Positions 7,722-17,010 of a stretch of 36,071 nucleotides of DNA are shown piece by piece. The stretch is from assembly GCA_035540635.1 (NCBI GenBank), contig DATLGH010000061.1, positions 1 through 36,071 of the forward strand, written 5' to 3'. The notes under the pieces were generated by a model, which had not been told where the DNA came from, ran no database searches, and was given only the letters and a program-made list of their open reading frames with translations. Numbering within the stretch: position 1 is the stretch's first letter; each line of letters begins with the position of its first letter. Source of the stretch: Egibacteraceae bacterium. Its GTDB lineage: Bacteria > Actinomycetota > Nitriliruptoria > Euzebyales > Egibacteraceae. The position numbers and the translations under genes are program-made.

Positions 7722-8300
7722 TCAGCAGGCAGCGAGACGTGCGCTCACCCGATCGGCGACGGGGGCGACCGCCGCGACGGAGCGAGGGGTCGGCGCGAGC
7801 ACGGGGTAGGCGACGACGGGGCGCCCGGCGTCCACGACGACCACCCGGTCGGCGAACAGCGTGGCGAGCGTGACATCGTCGACGGCCACGACGGTGGTCA
7901 GCCCGAGGTCGGACAGGCCCGCGAGGTCGGCGATGGCGAGCGCGCGGGCCGGGGCGTTCGCCGCGGAGAACGGGTCGGTGACCGCGAGCGCCTTCACGCC
8001 GACGCGGGCGGCCTGCACGGCCTGGATGCGCACGGTGCCGCCGGCCGCCGCCACCTCCCCGTCGAGACGGACGCAGGCGTCGAGCCCCTCGGCGAGCTCC
8101 TCGACGAGCGCGGCGCTGCCGTCGCCCACCATGGCGAGCGTCTCGCCCGCGAGCACGTTGAGGCCCGGCACGCAGGCGGCGTAGCGGTGCACCCGCTCAC
8201 CGCTCCACGTGCGCAGCACGAGCTCGTCGGGCGTCAGGCCGAACCGCCTCACGACTGGTTCCGGGGTCCCGCACGTCGTCATGGCCCGATGATCGGGCAC
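7722..8300 (-). CDS. Unknown protein resembling a degenerate ABC ATPase domain
   Basis: The 192-residue product belongs to no family I can name with confidence. Its order of motifs mimics an oligopeptide-type ABC ATPase with each catalytic feature altered. GETLAMVGDGSAAL sits where Walker A (GxxGxGKST) would be and lacks Gly-Lys-Ser/Thr. DGEVAAAGGTVR resembles the strand after it. The helical domain with the LSGGQ signature is absent. KALAVTDPFSAANA resembles Walker B plus D-loop (LIADEPTSALD) with the Asp-Glu replaced. TTVVAVDDVTLATLFADRVVVVDAGRPV resembles the H-loop region with Asp for His. If the resemblance is real it should not hydrolyse ATP. GTG 8300 follows GAGGGG at nine bases; ATG 8282 is an alternative. 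It lies between rpmA and the transsulfuration genes. Confidence 0.6.
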   Translation of the reverse strand: MPDHRAMTTCGTPEPVVRRFGLTPDELVLRTWSGERVHRYAACVPGLNVLAGETLAMVGDGSAALVEELAEGLDACVRLDGEVAAAGGTVRIQAVQAARVGVKALAVTDPFSAANAPARALAIADLAGLSDLGLTTVVAVDDVTLATLFADRVVVVDAGRPVVAYPVLAPTPRSVAAVAPVADRVSARLAAC

Positions 8301-8372
8301 GGTCGCTGACCCCTCAACAGGAGGAACAGTGAGAACCGGCCGTCCGCCGCCGAGAGGCAGTGCGAACAGGGT

Positions 8373-8624
8373 TTACTCGGCGAGCACCTCGGCGAACTTG
8401 CGTTTGCCCGAGCTGCGGAACGACACCCTGCCGTCGATCAGCGCGAACAGCGTGTCGTCGCCGCCGCGGCCCACGTTCTCGCCGGGGTGGATGCGGGTGC
8501 CGCGCTGGCGGACGATGATCGTGCCGGCGGTGACCACCTGGCCCCCGTAGCGCTTCACCCCGAGCATCTTCGGGTTCGAGTCACGCCCGTTGCTGGTGGA
8601 GCCGCCGCCCTTCTTGTGTGCCAT
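8373..8624 (-). CDS. rpmA: 50S ribosomal protein bL27
   Basis: bL27 reaches towards the peptidyl-transferase centre of the 50S subunit. The 83 residues start [16 protein letters not shown] and contain [15 protein letters not shown], the family hallmarks, with no cleaved Firmicutes-type N-terminal extension. GAGGAG precedes the ATG at about eight bases. It lies 16 bases after rplU in the same transcription unit. No terminator is evident in the 72 bases after it. Confidence 0.97.
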   Translation of the reverse strand: MAHKKGGGSTSNGRDSNPKMLGVKRYGGQVVTAGTIIVRQRGTRIHPGENVGRGGDDTLFALIDGRVSFRSSGKRKFAEVLAE

Positions 8625-8640
8625 CGTGTCGTCTCCTCGA

Positions 8641-8952
8641 CTACGCGGTGATGTCGTCGACCCGGATCCGGGTCAAGGACTGGCGGTGGCCGGCCTTGCG
8701 GCGGTAACGGGTCTTGTTGCGGTACTTGAAGACGGTGATCTTGTTCCCGCGACGCTGCTCGACGACGCTGGCCCGCACGGTCGCGCCATCGAGGGCGTCG
8801 GGGGTCGCCTTGACGCCGCCGTCGTCGTCGACGAGCAGCACGGGCCGCAGGTCGACGCTGCCGTCCTCGCCGGGCTCGACCTTCTCCACGTCGAGGGTGT
8901 CCCCGACGCGGACGCGGTACTGCTTGCCGCCCGTGGCGATCACGGCGTACAT
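8641..8952 (-). CDS. rplU: 50S ribosomal protein bL21
   Basis: bL21 is a 50S subunit protein that contacts 23S rRNA. The 103 residues start [14 protein letters not shown] and end with the basic RNA-binding part ([20 protein letters not shown]), the full family length. AGGAG lies five bases before the ATG at 8952. It is first in the rplU-rpmA unit and is served by the promoter at 9051-9079, giving a leader of roughly 90 bases that begins with a strong hairpin. Confidence 0.97.
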   Translation of the reverse strand: MYAVIATGGKQYRVRVGDTLDVEKVEPGEDGSVDLRPVLLVDDDGGVKATPDALDGATVRASVVEQRRGNKITVFKYRNKTRYRRKAGHRQSLTRIRVDDITA

Positions 8953-9024
8953 CGTGGCTCCTGCCGAGTGCGGGCTCGGGGCGCCGCGGACCGGGGGTCG
9001 GGGCGCGTCGACGAGCGAAATAAA

Positions 9025-9042
9025 GGTGCGCCTCGGCGCACC
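9025..9042 (-). ncRNA. Hairpin at the 5' end of the rplU leader
   Basis: GGTGCGCC and GGCGCACC form a perfect eight-base inverted repeat (seven pairs around a CGAG loop), followed on the minus strand by TTTATTT (9024-9018). From the promoter position the transcript would begin near 9044, so the hairpin would occupy about bases 3-20 of the RNA. It looks like an intrinsic terminator but is very close to the start site; a 5'-stabilising or ribosomal-protein-responsive structure is an alternative. Confidence 0.55.
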
Positions 9043-9050
9043 GCCTGGGA

Positions 9051-9079
9051 AGTGTAGGGTGCCCCCAATGCCCTGTCAA
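9051..9079 (-). promoter_or_regulatory. rplU-rpmA promoter
   Basis: On the minus strand TTGACA (9079-9074, a perfect -35) is separated by exactly 17 bases from TACACT (9056-9051). This is the best promoter in the window. Its -35 lies inside the first codons of the divergent Clp N-domain gene and its -10 overlaps the putative -10 of that gene. Confidence 0.8.
9055..9060 (+). promoter_or_regulatory. Putative -10 box of the Clp N-domain gene
   Basis: TAGGGT on the plus strand lies seven bases before the ATG at 9068, a leaderless arrangement without a Shine-Dalgarno. It shares two base pairs with the -10 of the rplU promoter on the other strand. Confidence 0.4.
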
Positions 9080-9892
9080 TCAGCGCCCGGGCGGGTGCGC
9101 CTCACCGACCAGGCCCTCGTCGCGGTGGCCGCCGCACGGCAGGCCGGCGCTCACCACGGCAGGCATCCCACCGCCGCCGACATGCTCGTCGGCCTCGCCG
9201 CGGAGCCCGACGGCTGTGCCGGCGCCCTGCTGCGGACCCTGCCGAGTGCGGCGCTCGGCCTCGTCGAGCGGACGCGGACCACGCCGGCGCGGCTTCCCGG
9301 CCTCGAGGCGGTCGTGGGCCGCGCGGCCCGCCGGCAGGGCGCGCGGGCGGTGTCGACGGCCGACCTGCTCGCCGCGCTCCTCGAGGCGGGGGGCCCGGAC
9401 GTGACCGACCTGCTCGACGCCTGCGGGTATGACGCCCGGGCGCTGTACCGGGCCGTCACCGGCGACCCGGCGGCCGCGCACGAGACGTTCGGCCTCGGCT
9501 CGGACCCGGACCTGTCCGTCGATGCGGCGTTCGCCGTCGCCCGCGTGCGCGCCACGGGCGGAGGAGCCGTCGACCTGCTCCTCGCCATCGCCTCGACGGG
9601 GGGTTCGCAGTCCGTGCTGCCAGGAGGCGAAGAGGAACTTGCCGGGAGGCTCGCCGGCCTCTGGGAGGACGGCGAGCCCGCGCGCACGGGGCCGGACTGG
9701 GACCTCGGCCTCGAGGCGGTCCTCGCCGCGGCTCGGGCTATGGTCGCGCCGCCGATCGACGCGCTCGACCTCGTCCGCGCCGCGCTCCTCGCCGGCGGCC
9801 AGGGGCCCGGCCGGCTGCTCGAGAACGCCCAGCCCCCCCAGCCCCGCGCCTCGCGGAGCCCCCAGCCGCCCAGCGAACGGGGGACCGCGTGA
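9068..9892 (+). CDS. Stand-alone Clp N-terminal (double Clp-N) domain protein
   Basis: The 274-residue protein matches the N-terminal substrate-handling domain of ClpA/ClpC-type unfoldases but has no AAA+ module. RLTDQALVAVAAARQAGAHH, HPTAADMLVGLAAEPDG and STADLLAALLE are Clp-N repeats; LDACGYDARALYRAV closes the first module (about residues 10-125). A second, weaker module spans about 140-255 (LSVDAAFAVARVRA, AVDLLLAIAS, IDALDLVRAALLAGG). The last 20 residues are Pro/Arg/Ser-rich. It may bind substrates or arginine-phosphate-like marks, or act as an adaptor or decoy for a Clp machine; this is inference. The start is ATG 9068, with GTG 9095 an alternative that matches the first conserved residue. 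The stop overlaps the next gene in GTGA. Confidence 0.82.
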   Translation: MPCQSAPGRVRLTDQALVAVAAARQAGAHHGRHPTAADMLVGLAAEPDGCAGALLRTLPSAALGLVERTRTTPARLPGLEAVVGRAARRQGARAVSTADLLAALLEAGGPDVTDLLDACGYDARALYRAVTGDPAAAHETFGLGSDPDLSVDAAFAVARVRATGGGAVDLLLAIASTGGSQSVLPGGEEELAGRLAGLWEDGEPARTGPDWDLGLEAVLAAARAMVAPPIDALDLVRAALLAGGQGPGRLLENAQPPQPRASRSPQPPSERGTA

Positions 9893-11118
9893 GCGCGACG
9901 ATCGACGGGTTGGCCGCACGGGCCATAACCGCCGAGGAGTACGCGGCGTTCGCCACGGCGGTCGAGACGGCCTTCGGCGAGGACGCCCAACCCGAGGACG
10001 TGGCGCTCTGGCGCGACATCACCGAGCTCGACCGGACGGTCGCGGTCTTCGACACGGGGCAGATCGTCGCCACGGGCACCGTCGACAGCCTCGAGCTGAC
10101 CGTCCCCGGCGGTGACGCGGTCGCGATGGCCGGGGTCACCGCGATCGGCGTGCTGCCCACGCACCGCCGGCGCGGCCTGCTCAGGGGGATGATGCGGTGG
10201 CTGCTCGACGGGGCGCACGAGCGCGGGGAACCGGTCGCGGGGCTCTGGGCGTCCGAGGCGTCCATCTACGGGCGCTTCGGCTTCGGCCGAGCCACCTGCG
10301 GGCTGCACCTAACCGTCGACACGCGCCGGGCCGCCTTCACCGATCGGGTCGCGCTGCGCGGCCGCACCCGCCTGCTCGACGGCGACGCGGCCGAGGACCT
10401 GCTGCCCCGTGTCTACGAGCGCGCACGGCCTGGCCTGGCCGGCATGCTGTCGCGGTCACCGGCGCGCTGGCGGTGGGTGCGCCACGACCCCGACCACCTC
10501 CGGGACGGCGCGAGCCGCCGGTTCGCCGTCGCCTACGGTGACCGCGGCTACGCGCTCTACCGCATCCGCGACCACGAGACGCCCACCGGGGTCCCCGACG
10601 GCACCGTCCTGGTGGAGGAGCTCGTGACCTGCGACGACGAGGCGCTCGCGGGCCTTTGGCGCTACCTGCTCGACCTCGACCTCGTCGCCTCCCTGCAAGC
10701 GTACAACCGCCCGGCGGACGACCTTCTCCCTCTGCTCCTCGTCGACCCCCGCCAGGCCGACGCACGGCTCGTCGACCGGCTGTGGGTCCGGCTCCTCGAC
10801 GTGCCCGCGGCGCTCACCGCGCGCGGCTACGCGACGGACGGCAGCATCGTGCTCGCGGTCCACGACGCGTTCTGCCCCTGGACGACGGGCACCTACCTGC
10901 TCGAGATCCGCGGCGGCACGGCGCGCTGCGCGCCGACCGCCCAGGACCCCGAGATCTCCGTGGGCGCCGCCGAGCTCGGGGCCGTCTACCTCGGGGGCGT
11001 CCCCCTCTCCCAGCTCGCCCGGGCCGGACGCGCCACCGAGCACCGCGCGGGTGCGCTCGCCCGCGCCGACGCACTCCTCCTCACCACCCGAGCCCCGTGG
11101 TGCCCCTTCGTATTCTGA
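9889..11118 (+). CDS. Eis-family N-acetyltransferase
   Basis: The 409 residues have the three-part Eis layout: an N-terminal GNAT domain with acetyl-CoA loop GVLPTHRRRGLLRGMM, a second GNAT-like domain, and a C-terminal sterol-carrier-like domain (SIVLAVHDAFCPWTTGTYLLE). SEASIYGRFGFG carries the Tyr that serves as general acid in mycobacterial Eis (SE..IYGRFGYG). The protein ends in Phe, as does Eis, whose C-terminal carboxylate reaches the active site. Family members acetylate lysines or amines, including aminoglycosides; the substrate here is unknown. The GTG start overlaps the Clp N-domain stop by four bases, so the two are co-translated. It converges on rne with 43 bases between, in which I see no terminator. 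Confidence 0.9.
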   Translation: MSATIDGLAARAITAEEYAAFATAVETAFGEDAQPEDVALWRDITELDRTVAVFDTGQIVATGTVDSLELTVPGGDAVAMAGVTAIGVLPTHRRRGLLRGMMRWLLDGAHERGEPVAGLWASEASIYGRFGFGRATCGLHLTVDTRRAAFTDRVALRGRTRLLDGDAAEDLLPRVYERARPGLAGMLSRSPARWRWVRHDPDHLRDGASRRFAVAYGDRGYALYRIRDHETPTGVPDGTVLVEELVTCDDEALAGLWRYLLDLDLVASLQAYNRPADDLLPLLLVDPRQADARLVDRLWVRLLDVPAALTARGYATDGSIVLAVHDAFCPWTTGTYLLEIRGGTARCAPTAQDPEISVGAAELGAVYLGGVPLSQLARAGRATEHRAGALARADALLLTTRAPWCPFVF

Positions 11119-11161
11119 CCACCGAGCCCCCGCAGCGGACGCGACCGAGCACCGAGCAACC

Positions 11162-13006
<1,845 letters not shown>

Positions 13007-13161
13007 GGTGACGAGTCCTTGGGTGGTCGCTGCAGGCGCGGTCGGCCACGACAGAACGAGGGCGCGCACGGCGCGTCGTTTCCCAACGACCATGGCAGCC
13101 AGCTGACACGGCGCGCAAAGAGCACGTCGACGAGAAGATCGTCACGGCGGTGCTCACGTCG

Positions 13162-13189
13162 GTCATAGTCGAGTTGTTGGCTGCGTCAA
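13162..13189 (-). promoter_or_regulatory. Putative rne promoter
   Basis: On the minus strand TTGACG (13189-13184) and TATGAC (13167-13162) are 16 bases apart. Transcription from about 13155 would give a leader of some 150 bases before GTG 13006. Long leaders are known for RNase E, which autoregulates through its own leader in Escherichia coli; here that is only analogy. Confidence 0.5.
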
Positions 13190-13259
13190 GTCGTGGCCAG
13201 CCGCTCCCGGGGGCGGAAGTCGCCTCACGGTCCTTCAGGCTCCAAGTGTAAGCGATTGC

Positions 13260-14435
13260 TCACTGGAAGCGACGCATGTGCACGTTCTGGAGCAGACCCA
13301 GCATGAGGTAGGACCCGATGAGGCTCGTGCCGCCGTACGAGACGAACGGCAGTGGCAGCCCGGTGACCGGCATGACACCCACCGACATCCCGACGTTGAT
13401 GAAGAGCTGGAAGCCGAGCACCGCGACGACGCCGGCGCCGATGAGCGTGCCGAACGTGTCGCGGGACATGCCGGTGATGCGCAGGGCACGCCACAGCAGC
13501 AGCGCGTACAGCCCGAGCAGCAGGCTGCCGCCGAGGAACCCCAGCTCCTCGCCAACGACGGTGAATATGAAGTCGGTGTGGTTCTCCGGCACGTAGGCGA
13601 GCGCGGTCTGCGACCCCCGGAACAGCCCCTGGCCGGCGAGCTGCCCGGAGCCGATGGCGATCTGGGCCTGCTCGACGTTCCAGCCCGACCCCTGCGGGTC
13701 TGCGGAGGGGTCGAGGAAGGAGGTGATGCGGGCGACCTGGTAGTCCTCCATGATGTCGAGCTGGAGCGCCCCGATGATCGACAGCACGCCGATCAGGGCG
13801 AGCGCGGCGAGGTAGCGCACGCGGACGCGGGCGAGCAGCAGGACCCCGAAGGTGATCGCCACGAAGACGATCGCCGTGCCGAGGTCTGGCTGCGCGAGGA
13901 TGAGCAGCATCGGCACGGCGGCGAGCCCGATGGCCTCGAGAAGCGCACGCAGCCCGAGCGCCGACTCCCGCCGCTCCTGGAACAGCGCGGCGAGGGCGAG
14001 GATGAGGGCGGGTTTGGCGAGCTCGGCCGGTTGGAACTGGAACCCGCCCAACACGATCCAGGCCCGGGAGGCGTTGACGGTCTCGCCGGTGAGGGCGGTG
14101 ACGACGAGCATGATGACCGCCGCCAGGTAGAGCATGGGCGCCCACGCCCGGTACACCCGGTAGTCGAAGAGCGCGACGCCGACCATCGCGACGAGGCCGA
14201 CCCCCAGCGAGATGACCTGGCGGTTGACGAAGTACATCGAGTCCACGCCGCGCGCCTGCAGCTGGTGGAACGTCGCGGAGTAGATCATGAGCAGTCCGAA
14301 GGCGGTGAGGCCGAGGGCCGCGAGGAGCAGGAAGGGGTCGATGTGACGCCCGGGCGCGTAGAGGCGCGCCCACGTGCGTTGGACCGACTCCCGCGCGAGG
14401 CGGTCGGGCTCGTCTCCGAAGGTGACCTTCGACAT
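13260..14435 (-). CDS. rodA: RodA peptidoglycan glycosyltransferase (SEDS family)
   Basis: RodA polymerises lipid II into glycan strands during lateral wall growth, as a partner of PBP2. The 391 residues carry about ten membrane helices. NASRAWIVLGGFQFQPAELAK, LAQPDLGTA and the C-terminal MPVTGLPLPFVSYGGTSL are SEDS hallmarks; the Asp in the large outer loop (ENHTDFIFTVVGEELGF) lies at the known catalytic region. It is last of the mreC-mreD-mrdA-rodA unit, seven bases after mrdA. AGG about seven bases before the ATG is a weak ribosome-binding site. It is followed by the rne promoter region. Confidence 0.96.
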   Translation of the reverse strand: MSKVTFGDEPDRLARESVQRTWARLYAPGRHIDPFLLLAALGLTAFGLLMIYSATFHQLQARGVDSMYFVNRQVISLGVGLVAMVGVALFDYRVYRAWAPMLYLAAVIMLVVTALTGETVNASRAWIVLGGFQFQPAELAKPALILALAALFQERRESALGLRALLEAIGLAAVPMLLILAQPDLGTAIVFVAITFGVLLLARVRVRYLAALALIGVLSIIGALQLDIMEDYQVARITSFLDPSADPQGSGWNVEQAQIAIGSGQLAGQGLFRGSQTALAYVPENHTDFIFTVVGEELGFLGGSLLLGLYALLLWRALRITGMSRDTFGTLIGAGVVAVLGFQLFINVGMSVGVMPVTGLPLPFVSYGGTSLIGSYLMLGLLQNVHMRRFQ

Positions 14436-14442
14436 GTCGCGC

Positions 14443-16476
14443 CTAGTCCGTCGTCGCGCCGGGCCGGATAGAGGACTCGTCCACGGACGGAAGGAGCCCC
14501 TCGAAGATGCGGCGCACGATCGGGGCGGCGGTCTGGCTGCCGCCGCCGCCCTGCTCGACCATCGCCACGATGACGTACGTGCGACCGTCGACCGGGGCGA
14601 CGTTGTAGCCCGCGAACCAGGCGAACGGCTGCTTCGGCTTCAGTTCGGCGGTGCCCGTCTTGCCGGCGATCGTGACGGGGAACGACCCGAACACGCTGCC
14701 CGCGGTGCCGCCGGGCGCGGTGACCCCGATGAGCCCCTCCTCGATGTACGCGAGGTGCCCGGGGCTCACCGGCAGCGTGCCGATGACCTCCGGTTCGATC
14801 GGCGTCACGGTCCCGTCGCGGTGGAGGATCTCCTTGGCCACGTGGGGGCGGTACAGCGTCCCGCGGTTGGCCACGGCGGCGAAGGCGTTCGCCATCTGCA
14901 GGGGGGTCGTCTGCAGGTCGCCCTGACCGATCGACAGGTTCACCGCGTCACCGCCGCGCCAGTCGCCGCCGCGCTCGCACAGGTCGGCGTTCACCCGCTG
15001 CGCATAGCTGTTCGGCTCGAGCTGGCGGGCCTTCGTGCAATAGGTGTCACGGTTCTCCTCCCAGTAGGTCCGCCGCCACGCCCTACCGGGGACCACCCCG
15101 CGGCGCTCGACCGGCAGGTCGATGCCGGTCAGCTCGCCGAGTCCGAAGGCCGCGCTCATCGCGGGCAGGAACTCGTGCTCGGCGCGGTTGGCCTGCTCGT
15201 GCTCCCACATCTCCCGCGCGAGCGCGTAGAACACCGTGTCGCAGGACTCGACGAGTGCCGTGGCGAGGTTCATGGCCCCGGAGTGGCTGCGCTTCCAGTT
15301 GTTGTAGACGCTGGGGCCCCACTCCCACCGGCCGGGGCAGTCGCGCAGCTCGACGGTGTCCATGAAGCCGCCCTCGAGCGCCGCGGCCGCGGAGACGATC
15401 TTGTAGACGGAGCCCGGCGGGTAGCTCGCCTGGATCGCCCGGTTGATGAGCGGGAAGTGGCTGTCGGGGTTCTGGAGGTAGCTCCAGTACTCGTTGTCCA
15501 CCCCGCCGACGAAGCGGGCCGGGTCGAACGCGGGGTTCGAGGCTATGGCCACGATCTCGCCGGTGGCCGCGTCCATGACCACGACGGCGCCGGCGGGTGC
15601 CCTGAAGTAGCCGCCGCGCTGCGGTCCGCTCGCACGGTCGCGGGTTCGCCGCGCGACCTCCATGCCCTCGGCCAGCGCCACCTCGGCGGTCTGCTGGGCC
15701 TCGAGGTCGATCGTGAGACGCAGGTCGGCCCCCGGCTGGGGCAGCGTCTCCTCGACGGTGCGCACCACCTGGTTGTTCGCGTTCACCTCGAGGCGCCGGA
15801 GGCCCTCCTTGCCCCGCAGCACGGACTCGTAGGTGCGCTCGACCCCGGACCACCCGATGAGGTCCCCGGCGCGGTAGCCGGCGTAGCGGTCGCCCGCGAG
15901 CTCCTCGCCGCTGATCTCGCCGAGGTAGCCGACGAGGTGGCTCGCGAGGGAGCCGTGGGGGTAGTCGCGGCGGGGCAGCGTCTCTGCGTACACCCCGGGG
16001 AACCGGTCGGCGCCGTTCTCGTGGATGTAGAAGGCGATCTCCTCGGGCACGTCCACCGCGATCGGCTTGGGCCGCAGCGGGCTGACCCGGGAGTTCTCGA
16101 GCCGGTCGGTGACCTGCTCCATCGACATGCCGAGGAGGTCGGCGACCTCGGCGAGGATCTCGCCGGCGCGCTGCCCCATCTGCTCCGGTTGGACGCTCAC
16201 GACCATCGCGTAGCGGTTGCGCACGAGCACATCGCCGTCGCGGTCGAGCAGCTTGCCGCGGGGCGCCTCGGTGGCGATGGTGCGCACGGCGTTGCCCTCC
16301 GCACGGTCGGCGTAGCGCTCCCCCGCCATCACCTGGAGGAACCACAGCCGCGCGAACAGCAGCACGAACAGGCTCACCACGAGCAACGTGAGGAAGGTGA
16401 GCCGCAGACGGGTGCTCTCCGCCGCGTCAAGGGCGGCGGGCCGGGAGTTGGTCAGCACGGCGCCCGAGGGTAGCAC
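14443..16476 (-). CDS. mrdA: Penicillin-binding protein 2 (class B transpeptidase)
   Basis: PBP2 cross-links peptidoglycan made by RodA. The 677 residues begin with a short cytoplasmic tail and one membrane helix (about 25-48). Then come the dimerisation/pedestal domain (APRGKLLDRDG) and the transpeptidase domain: nucleophile Ser356 with Lys359 (PPGSVYK), Ser411-Cys-Asp413 (the SxD form usual for PBP2), and KTG at 606-608. The length is normal for the family. The start is GTG 16476, shortly after mreD; GTG 16458 is a possible alternative. It lies between mreD and rodA in the elongation operon. Confidence 0.95.
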   Translation of the reverse strand: MLPSGAVLTNSRPAALDAAESTRLRLTFLTLLVVSLFVLLFARLWFLQVMAGERYADRAEGNAVRTIATEAPRGKLLDRDGDVLVRNRYAMVVSVQPEQMGQRAGEILAEVADLLGMSMEQVTDRLENSRVSPLRPKPIAVDVPEEIAFYIHENGADRFPGVYAETLPRRDYPHGSLASHLVGYLGEISGEELAGDRYAGYRAGDLIGWSGVERTYESVLRGKEGLRRLEVNANNQVVRTVEETLPQPGADLRLTIDLEAQQTAEVALAEGMEVARRTRDRASGPQRGGYFRAPAGAVVVMDAATGEIVAIASNPAFDPARFVGGVDNEYWSYLQNPDSHFPLINRAIQASYPPGSVYKIVSAAAALEGGFMDTVELRDCPGRWEWGPSVYNNWKRSHSGAMNLATALVESCDTVFYALAREMWEHEQANRAEHEFLPAMSAAFGLGELTGIDLPVERRGVVPGRAWRRTYWEENRDTYCTKARQLEPNSYAQRVNADLCERGGDWRGGDAVNLSIGQGDLQTTPLQMANAFAAVANRGTLYRPHVAKEILHRDGTVTPIEPEVIGTLPVSPGHLAYIEEGLIGVTAPGGTAGSVFGSFPVTIAGKTGTAELKPKQPFAWFAGYNVAPVDGRTYVIVAMVEQGGGGSQTAAPIVRRIFEGLLPSVDESSIRPGATTD

Positions 16477-16482
16477 CCGCCG

Positions 16483-17010
16483 TCAGAGCGGGGAACGTGG
16501 CGTGACCGCGGGAGCCCCGGGCACGCGTCGGGACAGGACGCCCACGGGGACGACGACGAGCGGGGCCAGCAGCGCGTTGTACAGCCCGGTGGCGAGACCC
16601 GACTGGACAGCGTCGAAAGGCGTGGAGGGCGCCGCCTCGAGCAGCTGGGAGAGCAGCCCGTAGGCGAGGACCGCGACCGTGCTCGCCGCCGCGGCGAGAG
16701 CGACCTGGCCGACGAGCCCGGTCGCCGACAGGTAGGGGCGCACGACCCCGCAGCCGTAGCCCACGAGCACGAGCACGAGGGCCCCCGTGCCGACGAGCTG
16801 GCTCCCGGTCGACAGCAGGTCGACCGCCAACCCCGCGGCGAAGCCGTAGCGGGCCCCGGTGCCGGGCCCGTCGACGAGGGCGAACCCCACCACGGTGAGC
16901 ACGAGGACGTCGGGCCGCCACATCCCGAAGGAGAGCCCGGGCAGTACGACGGTGTCGAGGAGGAGCGCGGTCATCGCGACGAGCGTCATCATCGCCGCTC
17001 TGGCGATCAT
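16483..17010 (-). CDS. mreD: Rod shape-determining protein MreD
   Basis: MreD is the small integral membrane part of the elongasome. The 175 residues are almost all hydrophobic helices (about five), with the MreD-like RPDVLVLTVVGFALVDGPGTGARYGFAAGL-type segment near residues 32-61 and LVGYGCGVVRPYL. Sequence conservation in this family is low, so position between mreC and mrdA is strong support. Its ATG overlaps the mreC stop by four bases (ATGA), so translation is coupled. Confidence 0.93.
   Translation of the reverse strand: MIARAAMMTLVAMTALLLDTVVLPGLSFGMWRPDVLVLTVVGFALVDGPGTGARYGFAAGLAVDLLSTGSQLVGTGALVLVLVGYGCGVVRPYLSATGLVGQVALAAAASTVAVLAYGLLSQLLEAAPSTPFDAVQSGLATGLYNALLAPLVVVPVGVLSRRVPGAPAVTPRSPL

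Noticed and set aside
8319-8550. A perfect AGGAGG followed by GTG on the plus strand, opening a 73-codon frame
   Set aside because: The frame is wholly antisense to rpmA apart from its first codons, has no protein-like features and no codon bias of its own. The ribosome-binding string is probably chance.
9018-9042. The rplU leader hairpin as a terminator of transcription from rne
   Set aside because: rne is not transcribed into this region (the plus-strand genes lie between), and the rplU start lies only a few bases before the hairpin, so ordinary termination is unlikely.
13007-13093. ATG 13093 as the rne start
   Set aside because: It has no ribosome-binding site and the 29 added codons have more A/T in third positions than the rest; kept only as an alternative.
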